This document shows positions 42,719 to 51,990 of a stretch of DNA of 64,000 bases, piece after piece. Below the pieces are notes generated by a model, which saw nothing but the letters and a program-made list of their open reading frames with translations, made no database searches and was not told where the DNA came from. Numbering within the stretch: the first letter of the stretch is position 1; every line of letters starts with the position of its first letter. The stretch spans positions 1,046,836 to 1,110,835 of the forward strand of contig NZ_QQAV01000001.1 in the NCBI RefSeq assembly GCF_003350475.1, in the 5' to 3' direction. The position numbers and the translations under genes were made by a program. The DNA is from Pseudacidovorax intermedius. GTDB taxonomy: Bacteria > Pseudomonadota > Gammaproteobacteria > Burkholderiales > Burkholderiaceae_C.

Positions 42719-43948
42719 TCAGCCGGTGGCCAGGCAGTTGCCTTCGGTCCACCCGTACAGCCACTCCATCGCGTCATAGAAGCGTTCCGGCGTGCGGCCC
42801 TTCCACAGGTCGTTGCGCACCAGCCGCTCCACGCCCTTGGCGTGGAAGATGCGCCCCATCTCGCGCGCCGACAGCACCACGCGGGCCGTGCGCGCCACGC
42901 GCGATCGTTGGTAGAGCGCAAAGGCCTTGTCCCACTGGTTGTCGTTCACGCGCAGGGCCTCGCCCAGCGTCACGGCGTCTTCCATGGCCATGCAGGCGCC
43001 CTGCGCCAGGTACTGCAGCGTGGGATGGGCGGCATCGCCCAGCAGGGCGGCCCGGCCGAAGACCCACTGCCCGATAGGCTCGCGGTCCGCGGTGGCCCAG
43101 CGCTTCCAGTCCTTGGGCAGGTCGATCAGCTGGCGGGCGCGGGCGCAGATGCCCTCGAAGTAGCTCTGCACCTCTTCGCGGCTGCCCTCGCGCACGCTCC
43201 ACTCCTCCTGCTCGCGGCTGTGGAAGGTGACGACCACGTTGTACTGCTCGCCGCCGCGCAGCGGGTAGTGCACCAGGTGGCAGTTGGGGCCGACCCAGAT
43301 GCTGGCGGCGTTCCATTGCAGGTCGGGCGGAAAGTCGGCGCGGTCCACCACGGCGCGGTACACCACATGGCCCGAGACGCGCGCGTCGTCGCCCACGTAC
43401 TGGCGCCGCACGGCCGACTTCACGCCGTCGGCGCCGATCAGCGCGCAGCCGCGGAAAGTGCGGCCGTCGCTGCTGACCACCGTCACGCCCTCGTCGTCCT
43501 GCGCAATGCGCTGCACCTGCGTGGCGGTGGCGATCTCCACCCGGCCGGTGGCGCGCGCGCCTTCGAGCAGCGAGCCGTGCACGTCGGCGCGGTGGATAAC
43601 GGCATAGGGGTTGCCGAAGCGCCGGCGGAAGGCCTCACCGGTGGGGATGCGACCCACCAGCGTCTCGTCCAGCGCGTCGTGCATCACCATCTCGTCGGTG
43701 TAGACGGCGCGGGCTCGGGCGATCCTGCCGATGCCCAGTGCGTCGAAGGCCGCGAAGGCATTGGGCCCGAGCTGGATGCCCGCGCCGATCTCGCCCAGCT
43801 GCGCGGCCTGCTCCAGCACCATCACGTCGAAGCCGCGGCGAACCAGGGCCAGCGCCGCGGCGATGCCGCCGATGCCGCCGCCGGCCACCAGCACCGGCAG
43901 GGCGGAAGAAGAAGTGGAAGCGCGTGGGGATGCTGCGAGGGATGCCAT
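42719..43948 (-). CDS. FAD monooxygenase, 3-hydroxybenzoate 6-hydroxylase type
   Basis: A 409-residue flavin hydroxylase of the PHBH/salicylate hydroxylase group. The FAD loop GGGIGG lies at residues 23-28 (VLVAGGGIGGIAAALALVRR), the second dinucleotide contact is GADGVKSAVRRQYVG, and the third motif is FGRAALLGDAAHPTLQYLAQ. The size and the context with gentisate dioxygenase and a FAH hydrolase fit conversion of 3-hydroxybenzoate to gentisate with NADH and O2; salicylate 5-hydroxylation or another hydroxybenzoate is possible. ATG 43948 has a GGAG box; an in-frame start at 43984 is less well placed. It is the first gene of the operon and divergent from a LysR regulator gene. Confidence 0.87.
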   Translation of the reverse strand: MASLAASPRASTSSSALPVLVAGGGIGGIAAALALVRRGFDVMVLEQAAQLGEIGAGIQLGPNAFAAFDALGIGRIARARAVYTDEMVMHDALDETLVGRIPTGEAFRRRFGNPYAVIHRADVHGSLLEGARATGRVEIATATQVQRIAQDDEGVTVVSSDGRTFRGCALIGADGVKSAVRRQYVGDDARVSGHVVYRAVVDRADFPPDLQWNAASIWVGPNCHLVHYPLRGGEQYNVVVTFHSREQEEWSVREGSREEVQSYFEGICARARQLIDLPKDWKRWATADREPIGQWVFGRAALLGDAAHPTLQYLAQGACMAMEDAVTLGEALRVNDNQWDKAFALYQRSRVARTARVVLSAREMGRIFHAKGVERLVRNDLWKGRTPERFYDAMEWLYGWTEGNCLATG

Positions 43949-44004
43949 GCCTGTCTCCGGCTGTTCTGCATTGATGCCTGTCAATGCCGCGGATTGTTCG
44001 CAGG

Positions 44005-44064
44005 CCCCACTATTGCCTCAAGCACTGTGGCCGATACTTGGCATCGCGTTTTTCGATAGTGGGG
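44005..44064. promoter_or_regulatory. Candidate operator of the gentisate operon
   Basis: A perfect 9-bp inverted repeat, CCCCACTAT (44005-44013) and ATAGTGGGG (44056-44064), lies in the 123-bp gap between the monooxygenase and LysR genes. The arms are 51 bp apart centre to centre, close to five helical turns. This geometry fits a LysR tetramer touching two sites. The right arm ends 7 bp before the LysR start codon. Confidence 0.5.
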
Positions 44065-44071
44065 TGCGCGC

Positions 44072-44980
44072 ATGTCCAAACTGGATCTGGAATGGCTCAG
44101 GGTGTTCGACGAGGTCTGGCAGACCGCCAGCGTCTCCAAGGCGGCCGAGCGCCTGGGCATCGCGCAGGCGGCGGCCAGCACGGCGCTCAACAAGCTGCGC
44201 GCGCATTTCGACGACCGCCTGTTCGAGCGCACGGCGCTGGGCATGCAGCCCACGCCGCATGCGCAGAAGATCCAGCCCGCCCTGCGCGAGGCGCTGGCGC
44301 AGATCGAGCGGGCCCGCGCCAGCCGCGAGGCCTTCGACCCGGCCACGGCGAAGCGGCGCTTCCGCATCTGCCTCACGGACATCAGCGAGGTGGTGCTGCT
44401 GCCGCGCCTGCTGGACCACCTGGGCCGCGAGGCCCCGGGCGTGCAGGTGGAGACCGAGATCGTCTCGGCCGCCAGCGCGCGCCGGCTGGAGGATGGCGAG
44501 GTCGACCTGGCCGTGGGCTTCATGCCGCAGCTGGAGGCCGGCTTCTACGGCCAGACGCTGTTCCGCCAGAACTTTGTCTGCCTGGTGGCCAAGGACCATC
44601 CACGCATCGGCAGCAAGCTGACGCGCAAGGCCTTCGCGGACGCGTCGCATGCGGTCATCGCCTCGTCGGGCACCGGCCATGCCATCGTCGACAAGACCAT
44701 CGCCCGCGCCGGCATCGAGCGCAAGGTGGCGGTGCGGCTGTCCAGCTTTCTGGGTGTGGCGCGCATCGTGGCGCAGACCGAGCTGGTGGTGATCGTGCCG
44801 CGCGTGCTGGGCCAGATCCTCGCCACGCAGGAGCCGGTGCGCATCATCGAGCCGCCCTTCGCGCTGCCGGCCTATGCGGTCAAGCAGCACTGGCATGCGC
44901 GCTTCCATGCCGACGACGGCAACGCCTGGCTGCGGCGGACGATGGCGCAGCTGTTCGGCGGTGGCGCGGCGCCCGGATAA
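44072..44980 (+). CDS. LysR-family regulator of the gentisate operon
   Basis: A 302-residue regulator with an N-terminal HTH (DLEWLRVFDEVWQTASVSKA, then LGIAQAAASTALNKLRAHFD) and a LysR effector domain that follows LRICLTD-type pattern RRFRICLTDISEVVLLPRLL. It is transcribed away from the gentisate operon, 123 bp from its first gene, the classical arrangement for control by an aromatic effector. The dyad at 44005-44064 is a likely binding site. The hotdog thioesterase gene follows 42 bp downstream and could be co-transcribed. Confidence 0.9.
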   Translation: MSKLDLEWLRVFDEVWQTASVSKAAERLGIAQAAASTALNKLRAHFDDRLFERTALGMQPTPHAQKIQPALREALAQIERARASREAFDPATAKRRFRICLTDISEVVLLPRLLDHLGREAPGVQVETEIVSAASARRLEDGEVDLAVGFMPQLEAGFYGQTLFRQNFVCLVAKDHPRIGSKLTRKAFADASHAVIASSGTGHAIVDKTIARAGIERKVAVRLSSFLGVARIVAQTELVVIVPRVLGQILATQEPVRIIEPPFALPAYAVKQHWHARFHADDGNAWLRRTMAQLFGGGAAPG

Positions 44981-45022
44981 TCCGCCGCTTCCACCCCACT
45001 GTCACTTGCGAGACTCGCCGCC

Positions 45023-45499
45023 ATGTCCTCCATCGTCCTGCGCTTCCTGGCCGAACCCAGCACCGTCAACTTCGGCGGCAAGGTCCACGGCGGCACCGTC
45101 ATGAAGTGGATCGACGAGGCGGGCTATGCCTGCGCCACCGGCTGGTCGCACAACTACTGCGTCACGGTGTTCATCGGCAGCATCCGCTTCCACCGGCCGA
45201 TCATGATCGGCGACCTGGTCGAGGTGGAGGCCCGCATGGCCTACACCGGCACCACCAGCATGAACATCTCGGTCGAGGTGCGCAGCGGCGACTTGAAGGG
45301 CGGCCAGATGGTCCGCACCACCGAATGCCTGATCGTCTTCGTGGCGGTCGACTCGCACGGCCGGCCGCTCCCTGTGGACGCCTATAAACCCCAGACCCCC
45401 GGCGAGATCGCCCTGGCCGAGCGCGCCCGCGCCCACCTGGACGCCGCCCGCAAGGTGGCCGATGCGCCGCCGCCCAGCCTGAGCGGCGCGGCGGACTGA
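45023..45499 (+). CDS. YciA-like acyl-CoA thioesterase (hotdog fold)
   Basis: A 158-residue single hotdog-domain thioesterase. The active-site block is NFGGKVHGGTVMKWIDEAGY, followed by VTVFIGSIRFHRPIMIGDLV and GTTSMNISVEVRSGDLKGG, the standard pattern of the YciA/BACH cytoplasmic hexameric enzymes that hydrolyse a range of acyl-CoA. The C-terminal tail (from about 130) is Ala/Pro-rich and variable. It lies after the LysR gene and before the dctA promoter region. There is no clear link with either cluster. Confidence 0.87.
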   Translation: MSSIVLRFLAEPSTVNFGGKVHGGTVMKWIDEAGYACATGWSHNYCVTVFIGSIRFHRPIMIGDLVEVEARMAYTGTTSMNISVEVRSGDLKGGQMVRTTECLIVFVAVDSHGRPLPVDAYKPQTPGEIALAERARAHLDAARKVADAPPPSLSGAAD

Positions 45500-45518
45500 G
45501 CGGCCTCCGAGGCCGTGG

Positions 45519-45645
45519 CGCTTCGACAAGCTCAGCGCGAACGGTGGACAACCCGGCTCGGCGCGAAGAGTGAAGAACCCGCTCACGTCCGCCCGTTAGG
45601 GCTGAGCCGATCCCACCCGTTCGGGCTGCGCCTGTCGAAGCCGGG
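45519..45645. repeat. Inverted pair of dispersed elements downstream of the thioesterase gene
   Basis: A forward copy with core CTTCGACAAGCTCAGC (45521-45536) is followed by a partial reverse copy (45592-45607, CCGTTAGGGCTGAGC) and a full reverse copy (about 45617-45645, ending CTGTCGAAGCC). The pair could fold into a long stem in RNA. It sits in the 384-bp gap between the thioesterase gene and dctA, upstream of the sigma-54 promoter. Confidence 0.6.
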
Positions 45646-45683
45646 ACGCTCCACGCTGAGTCACTAGGGTTTTCCCGAAACCT

Positions 45684-45705
45684 TGCGTCCGGTTCGCCGG
45701 ACGCA
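45684..45705. promoter_or_regulatory. Candidate DctD upstream activator site (palindrome)
   Basis: A perfect inverted repeat, TGCGTCCGG-TTCG-CCGGACGCA, lies about 100 bp upstream of the sigma-54 promoter of dctA, a usual distance for an enhancer bound by an NtrC-type activator. No T-run follows, so it is not an intrinsic terminator. A smaller dyad, GGTTT-N5-AAACC (45668-45682), is next to it. Binding by DctD is inference. Confidence 0.45.
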
Positions 45706-45806
45706 CCTGCCGCACGCAGTCTGGGCGCGGCTTGGCCACGCGCCGCAAGGCTCCAAAAAGCCATTTAAAAACAACAGCTTGCATCGCCTCCGCCGCCCGT
45801 CCGGGC

Positions 45807-45821
45807 TGGCACCCTCCTTGC
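45807..45821 (+). promoter_or_regulatory. Sigma-54 promoter of dctA
   Basis: TGGCAC-N5-TTGC matches the -24/-12 consensus exactly, with GG and GC separated by 10 bp. Transcription should start near 45833, about 50 bp before the dctA ATG. The DctD protein encoded two genes downstream carries the sigma-54 contact motif, which supports the assignment. Confidence 0.85.
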
Positions 45822-45883
45822 GCTAAGCAGCGGCCGCCATCGATGGCGCCCCTTTCCGCCACGGAGACACCCCAGGAGCCCGC

Positions 45884-47230
45884 ATGCAAGACCCGACCCC
45901 CACCCGCCGCCAGCCGCTTTACCGGTCCCTCTATTTCCAGGTCATCGTCGCCATCGTCATCGGCGTGCTCCTGGGCCACTTCTATCCCGCCCTCGGCACC
46001 GACATGAAGCCGCTGGGCGACGGCTTCATCAAGCTCATCAAGATGATCATCGCGCCGATCATCTTCTGCACCGTGGTGGTCGGCATCGCGGGCATGGAAG
46101 ACATGAAGAAGGTCGGCAAGACCGGCGGCTACGCCCTGCTGTACTTCGAGATCATGAGCACCGTGGCGCTGATCATCGGCCTGATCATCGTCAATGTGGT
46201 CAAGCCCGGCGCGGGCATGAACGTCGACCCGGCCTCGCTCGACACCAAGGCCATCGCCGCCTACACCGCCCCGGGCAAGATGCAGAGCACGACCGAGTTC
46301 CTGCTGGCCATCATCCCCAACACGGTGGTGGACGCCTTCGCCAAGGGCGAGATGCTGCAGGTGCTGCTGGTGGCCGTGCTCTTCGGCTTTGCGCTGCACC
46401 GCTTCGGTGGCCGCGGCACGCTGGTGTTCGACATGATCGAGAAGTCCTCGCACGTGCTCTTCGTGATCGTGGGCTACATCATGAAGGTGGCGCCCATCGG
46501 TGCCTTCGGCGCCATGGCCTTCACCATCGGCAAGTACGGCGTGGGCTCGCTCAAGCAGCTGGCCTTCCTGATGGGCACCTTCTACGCGACCTGCTTCGTC
46601 TTCGTGTTCCTGGTGCTGGGCATCGTGGCGCGCATGCACGGCTTCAGCATCTGGAAGCTGGTCAAGTACATCAAGGAAGAACTGCTGATCGTGCTGGGCA
46701 CCAGCAGCTCCGAAGCCGCGCTGCCGCGCATCATGGCCAAGCTGGAGAACCTGGGCGTGCGCAAGTCCACCGTCGGCCTGGTGGTGCCCACGGGCTATTC
46801 CTTCAACCTGGACGGCACCTCGATCTACCTGACCATGGCCGCGGTCTTCATCGCCCAGGCCACCAACACCCAGCTGGACATCACGCACCAGATCACGCTG
46901 CTGCTGGTGTTGCTGCTCACCTCCAAGGGCGCCGCCGGCGTCACGGGCAGCGGCTTCATCGTGCTGGCGGCCACGCTGTCGGCCGTGGGCCATGTGCCGG
47001 TGGCCGGCCTGGCGCTGATCCTGGGCATCGACCGCTTCATGAGCGAGGCCCGCGCGCTGACCAACCTGGTGGGCAACACCGTCGCCTCGGTGGTGGTCGG
47101 CAAGTGGACCGGCGACCTGGACGAGAGCCGCATGCACGAGGTGCTGAACAACGAGAGCACGCTCGAAGCCGACGCGCCCGAGCAGGTGCTGGACGCCACC
47201 ACCGCGCGCTTTCCCACGAAGGCGGCCTGA
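45884..47230 (+). CDS. dctA: C4-dicarboxylate:cation symporter DctA
   Basis: A 448-residue inner-membrane symporter (SLC1/DAACS family) that imports succinate, fumarate and malate. It has the eight-helix pattern with two re-entrant loops: the serine-rich [15 protein letters not shown], then [20 protein letters not shown] and [20 protein letters not shown], which form the substrate and cation site. The length and motifs are complete. It is preceded by a sigma-54 promoter and followed after 48 bp by dctB. Unlike in rhizobia, where dctA is divergent from dctBD, all three genes are on the same strand here. Confidence 0.95.
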   Translation: MQDPTPTRRQPLYRSLYFQVIVAIVIGVLLGHFYPALGTDMKPLGDGFIKLIKMIIAPIIFCTVVVGIAGMEDMKKVGKTGGYALLYFEIMSTVALIIGLIIVNVVKPGAGMNVDPASLDTKAIAAYTAPGKMQSTTEFLLAIIPNTVVDAFAKGEMLQVLLVAVLFGFALHRFGGRGTLVFDMIEKSSHVLFVIVGYIMKVAPIGAFGAMAFTIGKYGVGSLKQLAFLMGTFYATCFVFVFLVLGIVARMHGFSIWKLVKYIKEELLIVLGTSSSEAALPRIMAKLENLGVRKSTVGLVVPTGYSFNLDGTSIYLTMAAVFIAQATNTQLDITHQITLLLVLLLTSKGAAGVTGSGFIVLAATLSAVGHVPVAGLALILGIDRFMSEARALTNLVGNTVASVVVGKWTGDLDESRMHEVLNNESTLEADAPEQVLDATTARFPTKAA

Positions 47231-47278
47231 GAAGCCACGGCGGCGCCGGCCGCCGCCCGCCACGGCCATACTCGCGCC

Positions 47279-49233
47279 GTGGCATCCAACTCCCCAGGGG
47301 CGCGTCGCGCCCCTTTTCCGTTCCTGCCGACTGGCGCCGGGCGCACCCGCCTGGGTCCCGCGCTGGCCGTGCTCGCCCTGGTGGCGCTGGCGGCCTGGGG
47401 CGCGTACGCCCTGGCGCTGCGCATCGGGCTGGACCGCCTGGGCGAGGCGGCCGACCACCGGCTGGACATGGAGGTCGGCCGCATCGAGGCCGAGCTGGCC
47501 CGCTTCGACTACCTGCCCGCGCTGCTGGAGACCTCGCCCCAGGTGCAGCAGCTGCTGGCCAGCCCCTTCGACCCGGCGCTGCGCGCGCAGGCCAGCCACT
47601 ACCTGCATGCGCTCAACGCCATCGCCGGGGCCGAGACGCTCTACGTGCTCGAACCCGGCGGCGTGGCCGCCGCGGCCAGCGACGATGGCCAGCTCGGCAC
47701 ACCCGCCGGCCAGAACCTGTCGTACCGGCCCTATCTGCGCGAGGCCCTGGCCGGTGGGCGGGGGCGCTTCTACGGCATCGGCGTCACCAGCCGCGTGCCG
47801 GGCTACTACCTGGCCTATGCGCTGCCGCGCGGCGGCGGCCCGGTGCGCGGCGTGGCCACCGTCAAGATCGACCTGCGCCCCGCGGCGCTGGCCTGGCGCC
47901 AGCTGCCCGGCGAGATGCTGTTGCTCGACGAGCACCAGGTCGCCATCCTGGCCTCGCGCGAGGACTGGAAGTACCGCCCCATCGCGCCGCTGCCCGAGGC
48001 CGAGCGGGCCGAGGCCACCACCTCGCGGCGCTACGGCGACGCCCGGCTCACGCCACTGGCGTGGCGCATGGCCGGCGACGGCCCGCTGGAGCCCGGCCCG
48101 GTGCGCGAGGTGCGTCTGGACGGCCGGACCTATGCGGCCACCGTGCACCGGCTGGACGCCGGCCGCTGGCGCCTGGTGCTGCTGAGCGACGAGGGCCCCG
48201 TGCGGGCCGTGGCCGCCGCCGCGGCCGCCGGTGCCGCGCTGGCGGCCGCCGCGCTGCTGCTGGGTCTGCTCGTGCTGCGCCAGCGCCGCCGGCTGGTGCG
48301 CCAGCAGCTGGCCAGCCGGGCCGCGCTGCAGGCCGCCAACGATTCGCTGGAGCGCCGCGTGCAGGAGCGCACCGCCGAGCTGCGCGCCGCGCAAGCCGAG
48401 TTGGTCCACGCGGGTCAGCTGGCCGTGCTCGGTCAGATGTCCGCCGGCATGGTGCACGAGCTCAACCAGCCGCTGGCGGCACTGCACACGCTGTCGGACA
48501 ACGCAGTGCTGCTGCTGGAGCGCGGTCGCAGCGAGGATGCGCGCGCCAATCTCTCACGCATCGCTCAGCTGGTGCACCGGCTGGGCCGGCTCACCGCGCA
48601 GCTCAAGGTCTTTGCGCACAAGCGCACCGAGCCGCCCGTCCCGGTGCTGCTGGAGCGGGCGTTGCGCGAGGCCGCCCTGCTGCATGCGCCCCGCCTGCGC
48701 GAGCTGGGCGTGGACCTGCGCACCGACGGCCTGCCCGCCACCCTGGCGGTGATGGCCGAGGAGACGCGCCTGGTCCAGGTGCTGGCCAACCTCGTCGGCA
48801 ACGCGGCCGATGCATTGGCCGAAGTGCCGGCCGGGACGCGGTGGATCGCCGTGACAGCGCAGTGCGGCGAGCCCGTGCGCATGGATGCGGCGGCTGAAGG
48901 TGCGCGCCCGTCTACGGCCAGCGTCGGGCTGCGGCAGGAGTCCGATCGCGACAGCGCCACTGTGCTCTGCCGCATCGTCGTCGCCAACAGCGGCCCGCCC
49001 ATCGCGCCCGAGGCGCAGGCGCGGCTGTTCGAGCCCTTCTTCACCACCAAGCCTGCCGGCCGCGGCCTGGGCCTGGGGCTGATGATGTCGGCCCATATCA
49101 TCCAGGCCTTCGGCGGCAGCCTGCGCCTGGCCCGGCCCGACGAGATGCCCGATGGGGCTGGCGCTGCCTTCGTCATCGAGCTGCCCGCCGACGTGGCCAC
49201 CGACGCACCCGCCCCCGCCCCCCGCGAACAACC

Positions 49234-49237
<4 letters not shown>
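47279..49237 (+). CDS. dctB: Sensor histidine kinase DctB
   Basis: A 652-residue membrane kinase. TM1 lies at about residues 25-47 and TM2 at about 309-333; between them is a periplasmic double-PAS sensor with the dicarboxylate-type segment SYRPYLREALAGGRGRFYGI and SRVPGYYLAYAL. A short coiled coil leads to the H-box with His393 (AGMVHELNQPLAALHTL), and the ATP lid region contains NLVGNAADAL and FFTTKPAGRGLGLGLMMSAH. It senses C4-dicarboxylates and phosphorylates DctD. The start is a GTG at 47279; the stop overlaps the dctD start by 4 bp. Confidence 0.92.
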
Positions 49238-50595
<1,358 letters not shown>

Positions 50596-50652
50596 CGGCT
50601 GGGGTCACCGGAAAAAGAACCGGAATCACCATGTGGCTATCTGATTCATAAA

Positions 50653-50683
50653 TTGCTGTCATTCAATGACATATTCATAGAAT
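50653..50683 (+). promoter_or_regulatory. Candidate promoter and operator of the fic gene
   Basis: TTGCTG (50653-50658) and TAGAAT (50678-50683) form a weak -35/-10 pair, 19 bp apart. Between them lies a perfect palindrome TGTCATT-C-AATGACA (50657-50671), a position suited to repression. Two copies of GAACCGGAAT (50617-50626 and 50695-50704) flank the region. The sequence is distinctly AT-rich in a GC-rich window. Confidence 0.45.
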
Positions 50684-50706
50684 AAGCGGAAACTGAACCG
50701 GAATTC

Positions 50707-51909
50707 GTGGTGTCTACTCGCATCGCTGTCTTCGACCAGCCGCATCAGTTCGAGCCGCTGGTTCCCGCCCAAAGGCTGGACCTGCTTCGGGAGCGGACAC
50801 GGGAGGTGTTCGAAAAGTCGGCCGCCCTCAAAGCTGCGGCCAGCGAGCCGGTGCGGGCTGGTCTGCGCGAGATCGTGCGATCCATGAACTCGTACTACTC
50901 CAACCGAATCGAGGGGCAGAGCACACATCCCGCCCACATCGAACGGGCGCTTCGGCAGGACTTTTCAGCGACACCCGATGTGGCGCGGCGGCAGCGGCTG
51001 GCGCTGGCGCACATCGAGGCCGAGCGGGCGCTCGAGCCGCTGGTGAGCACGGAGGCAGAGGCGCTGTCCAGCGGCTTTGTGCAGCTGGCCCATCGCCAGC
51101 TCTACGAGCGCCTTCCGGCGGAGGACCGGCGTACCGACGATGGCCGCGAGATCCTGCCCGGCGAACTTCGCCGGCACGACGTGGCGGTTGGCCGCCACCA
51201 GCCGCCGACCTGGTCTTCCGTTGCGCGATTTCTCGAGCGGATGGACGAGGTGTATGGCCGCCTGAAAGGCGTCGATGCGCTGCTCTACACCGTGGCCGCC
51301 GCCCATCACCGGATGATGTGGACCCACCCCTTCGAGGATGGCAACGGTCGCGCGGTGCGCCTGCAGACGCACTGCGCCCTGTTTCTTCTGAGCGGAGGAC
51401 TCTGGTCGGTCAATCGGGGGTTGGCGCGGGACCGGGACCGCTACTACCTGATGCTCGACGGCGCTGACGCCTCGCGTCAGGGCGACCTGGATGGTCGCGG
51501 CAATCTCAGCGAGAAGGCACTCTGGGACTGGTGCAGTTACTTCCTGGATGTCTGCGCGGACCAGATCGGCTTCATGGCGCACATGCTGGACCTGAGTCGC
51601 CTGCGCGAACGTCTGCAAGCCTGGGTGCTGGTGCGACGAGCGGGCGGTGATTCGACGGAATACCGCGAAGAAGCGGTATTGCCGCTCCAGATGCTCGCCG
51701 CCGCTGGGACCCTGTCGCGCGGCGAGTTCAGCCGTATGACGGGATTGGAAGAGCGCACAGCCCGCAAGGTGATTTCGCGCTTCCTCAAGGATGGGCTGTT
51801 GCAGAGCGACAGCCATCGTGGCGCGCTGCGGCTTGCCTTCCCGCTGCACGCGCTGAACATCCTCTTTCCAAGCCTCTATCCGGAGGCTGCGGCGGCCGTC
51901 ACTGAATAG
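50707..51909 (+). CDS. Class II Fic-domain protein (probable AMP transferase)
   Basis: A 400-residue protein. The Fic motif HPFEDGNGR is complete at residues 207-215, with His207 as the catalytic base for transfer of AMP from ATP to a target hydroxyl. An N-terminal inhibitory helix motif SNRIEG (residues 65-70, matching S/TxxxE/N) marks it as class II, in which the enzyme inhibits itself. A C-terminal winged-helix segment (LSRGEFSRMTGLEERTARKV) is likely to bind DNA. The gene uses a GTG start at 50707 and stands alone after a low-GC promoter region with a palindrome, suggesting acquired DNA and autoregulation. The target protein is unknown. Confidence 0.88.
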   Translation: MVSTRIAVFDQPHQFEPLVPAQRLDLLRERTREVFEKSAALKAAASEPVRAGLREIVRSMNSYYSNRIEGQSTHPAHIERALRQDFSATPDVARRQRLALAHIEAERALEPLVSTEAEALSSGFVQLAHRQLYERLPAEDRRTDDGREILPGELRRHDVAVGRHQPPTWSSVARFLERMDEVYGRLKGVDALLYTVAAAHHRMMWTHPFEDGNGRAVRLQTHCALFLLSGGLWSVNRGLARDRDRYYLMLDGADASRQGDLDGRGNLSEKALWDWCSYFLDVCADQIGFMAHMLDLSRLRERLQAWVLVRRAGGDSTEYREEAVLPLQMLAAAGTLSRGEFSRMTGLEERTARKVISRFLKDGLLQSDSHRGALRLAFPLHALNILFPSLYPEAAAAVTE

Positions 51910-51940
51910 GAGTCTGGCGAATGGCAGGAGCAGACAGCAC

Positions 51941-51964
51941 GGCGCTGGCGCTGGCGCTGGCGCT
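51941..51964. repeat. GGCGCT microsatellite (4 copies)
   Basis: Four perfect 6-bp units lie between the convergent fic and molybdenum-hydroxylase genes. It is too short for stable slippage claims and has no gene in it. It is probably neutral. Confidence 0.6.
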
Positions 51965-51990
51965 GCCGCTGCATGCTCCTTGCCGGCACC

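Noticed and set aside
42534-42764. N-terminal extension of the FAH hydrolase through the tandem repeat
   Set aside because: The extension is made of repeat-derived residues and is not family-like; the ATG at 42533 starts directly before the conserved domain.
45684-45705. Intrinsic terminator for the thioesterase gene
   Set aside because: The stem is strong, but no T-run follows on either strand and it is 185 bp past the stop; the position fits an enhancer site better.
45596-48487. A 963-codon minus-strand open frame opposite dctA and dctB
   Set aside because: The translation is rich in His, Gln, Arg and Gly with no recognisable domain, typical of antisense frames in high-GC genes; the plus strand encodes intact DctA and DctB.
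47104-48897. A plus-strand open frame overlapping dctA and dctB in another phase
   Set aside because: The sequence is Arg/Ala/Gly-rich without motifs, while DctA and DctB in the other phases are intact.
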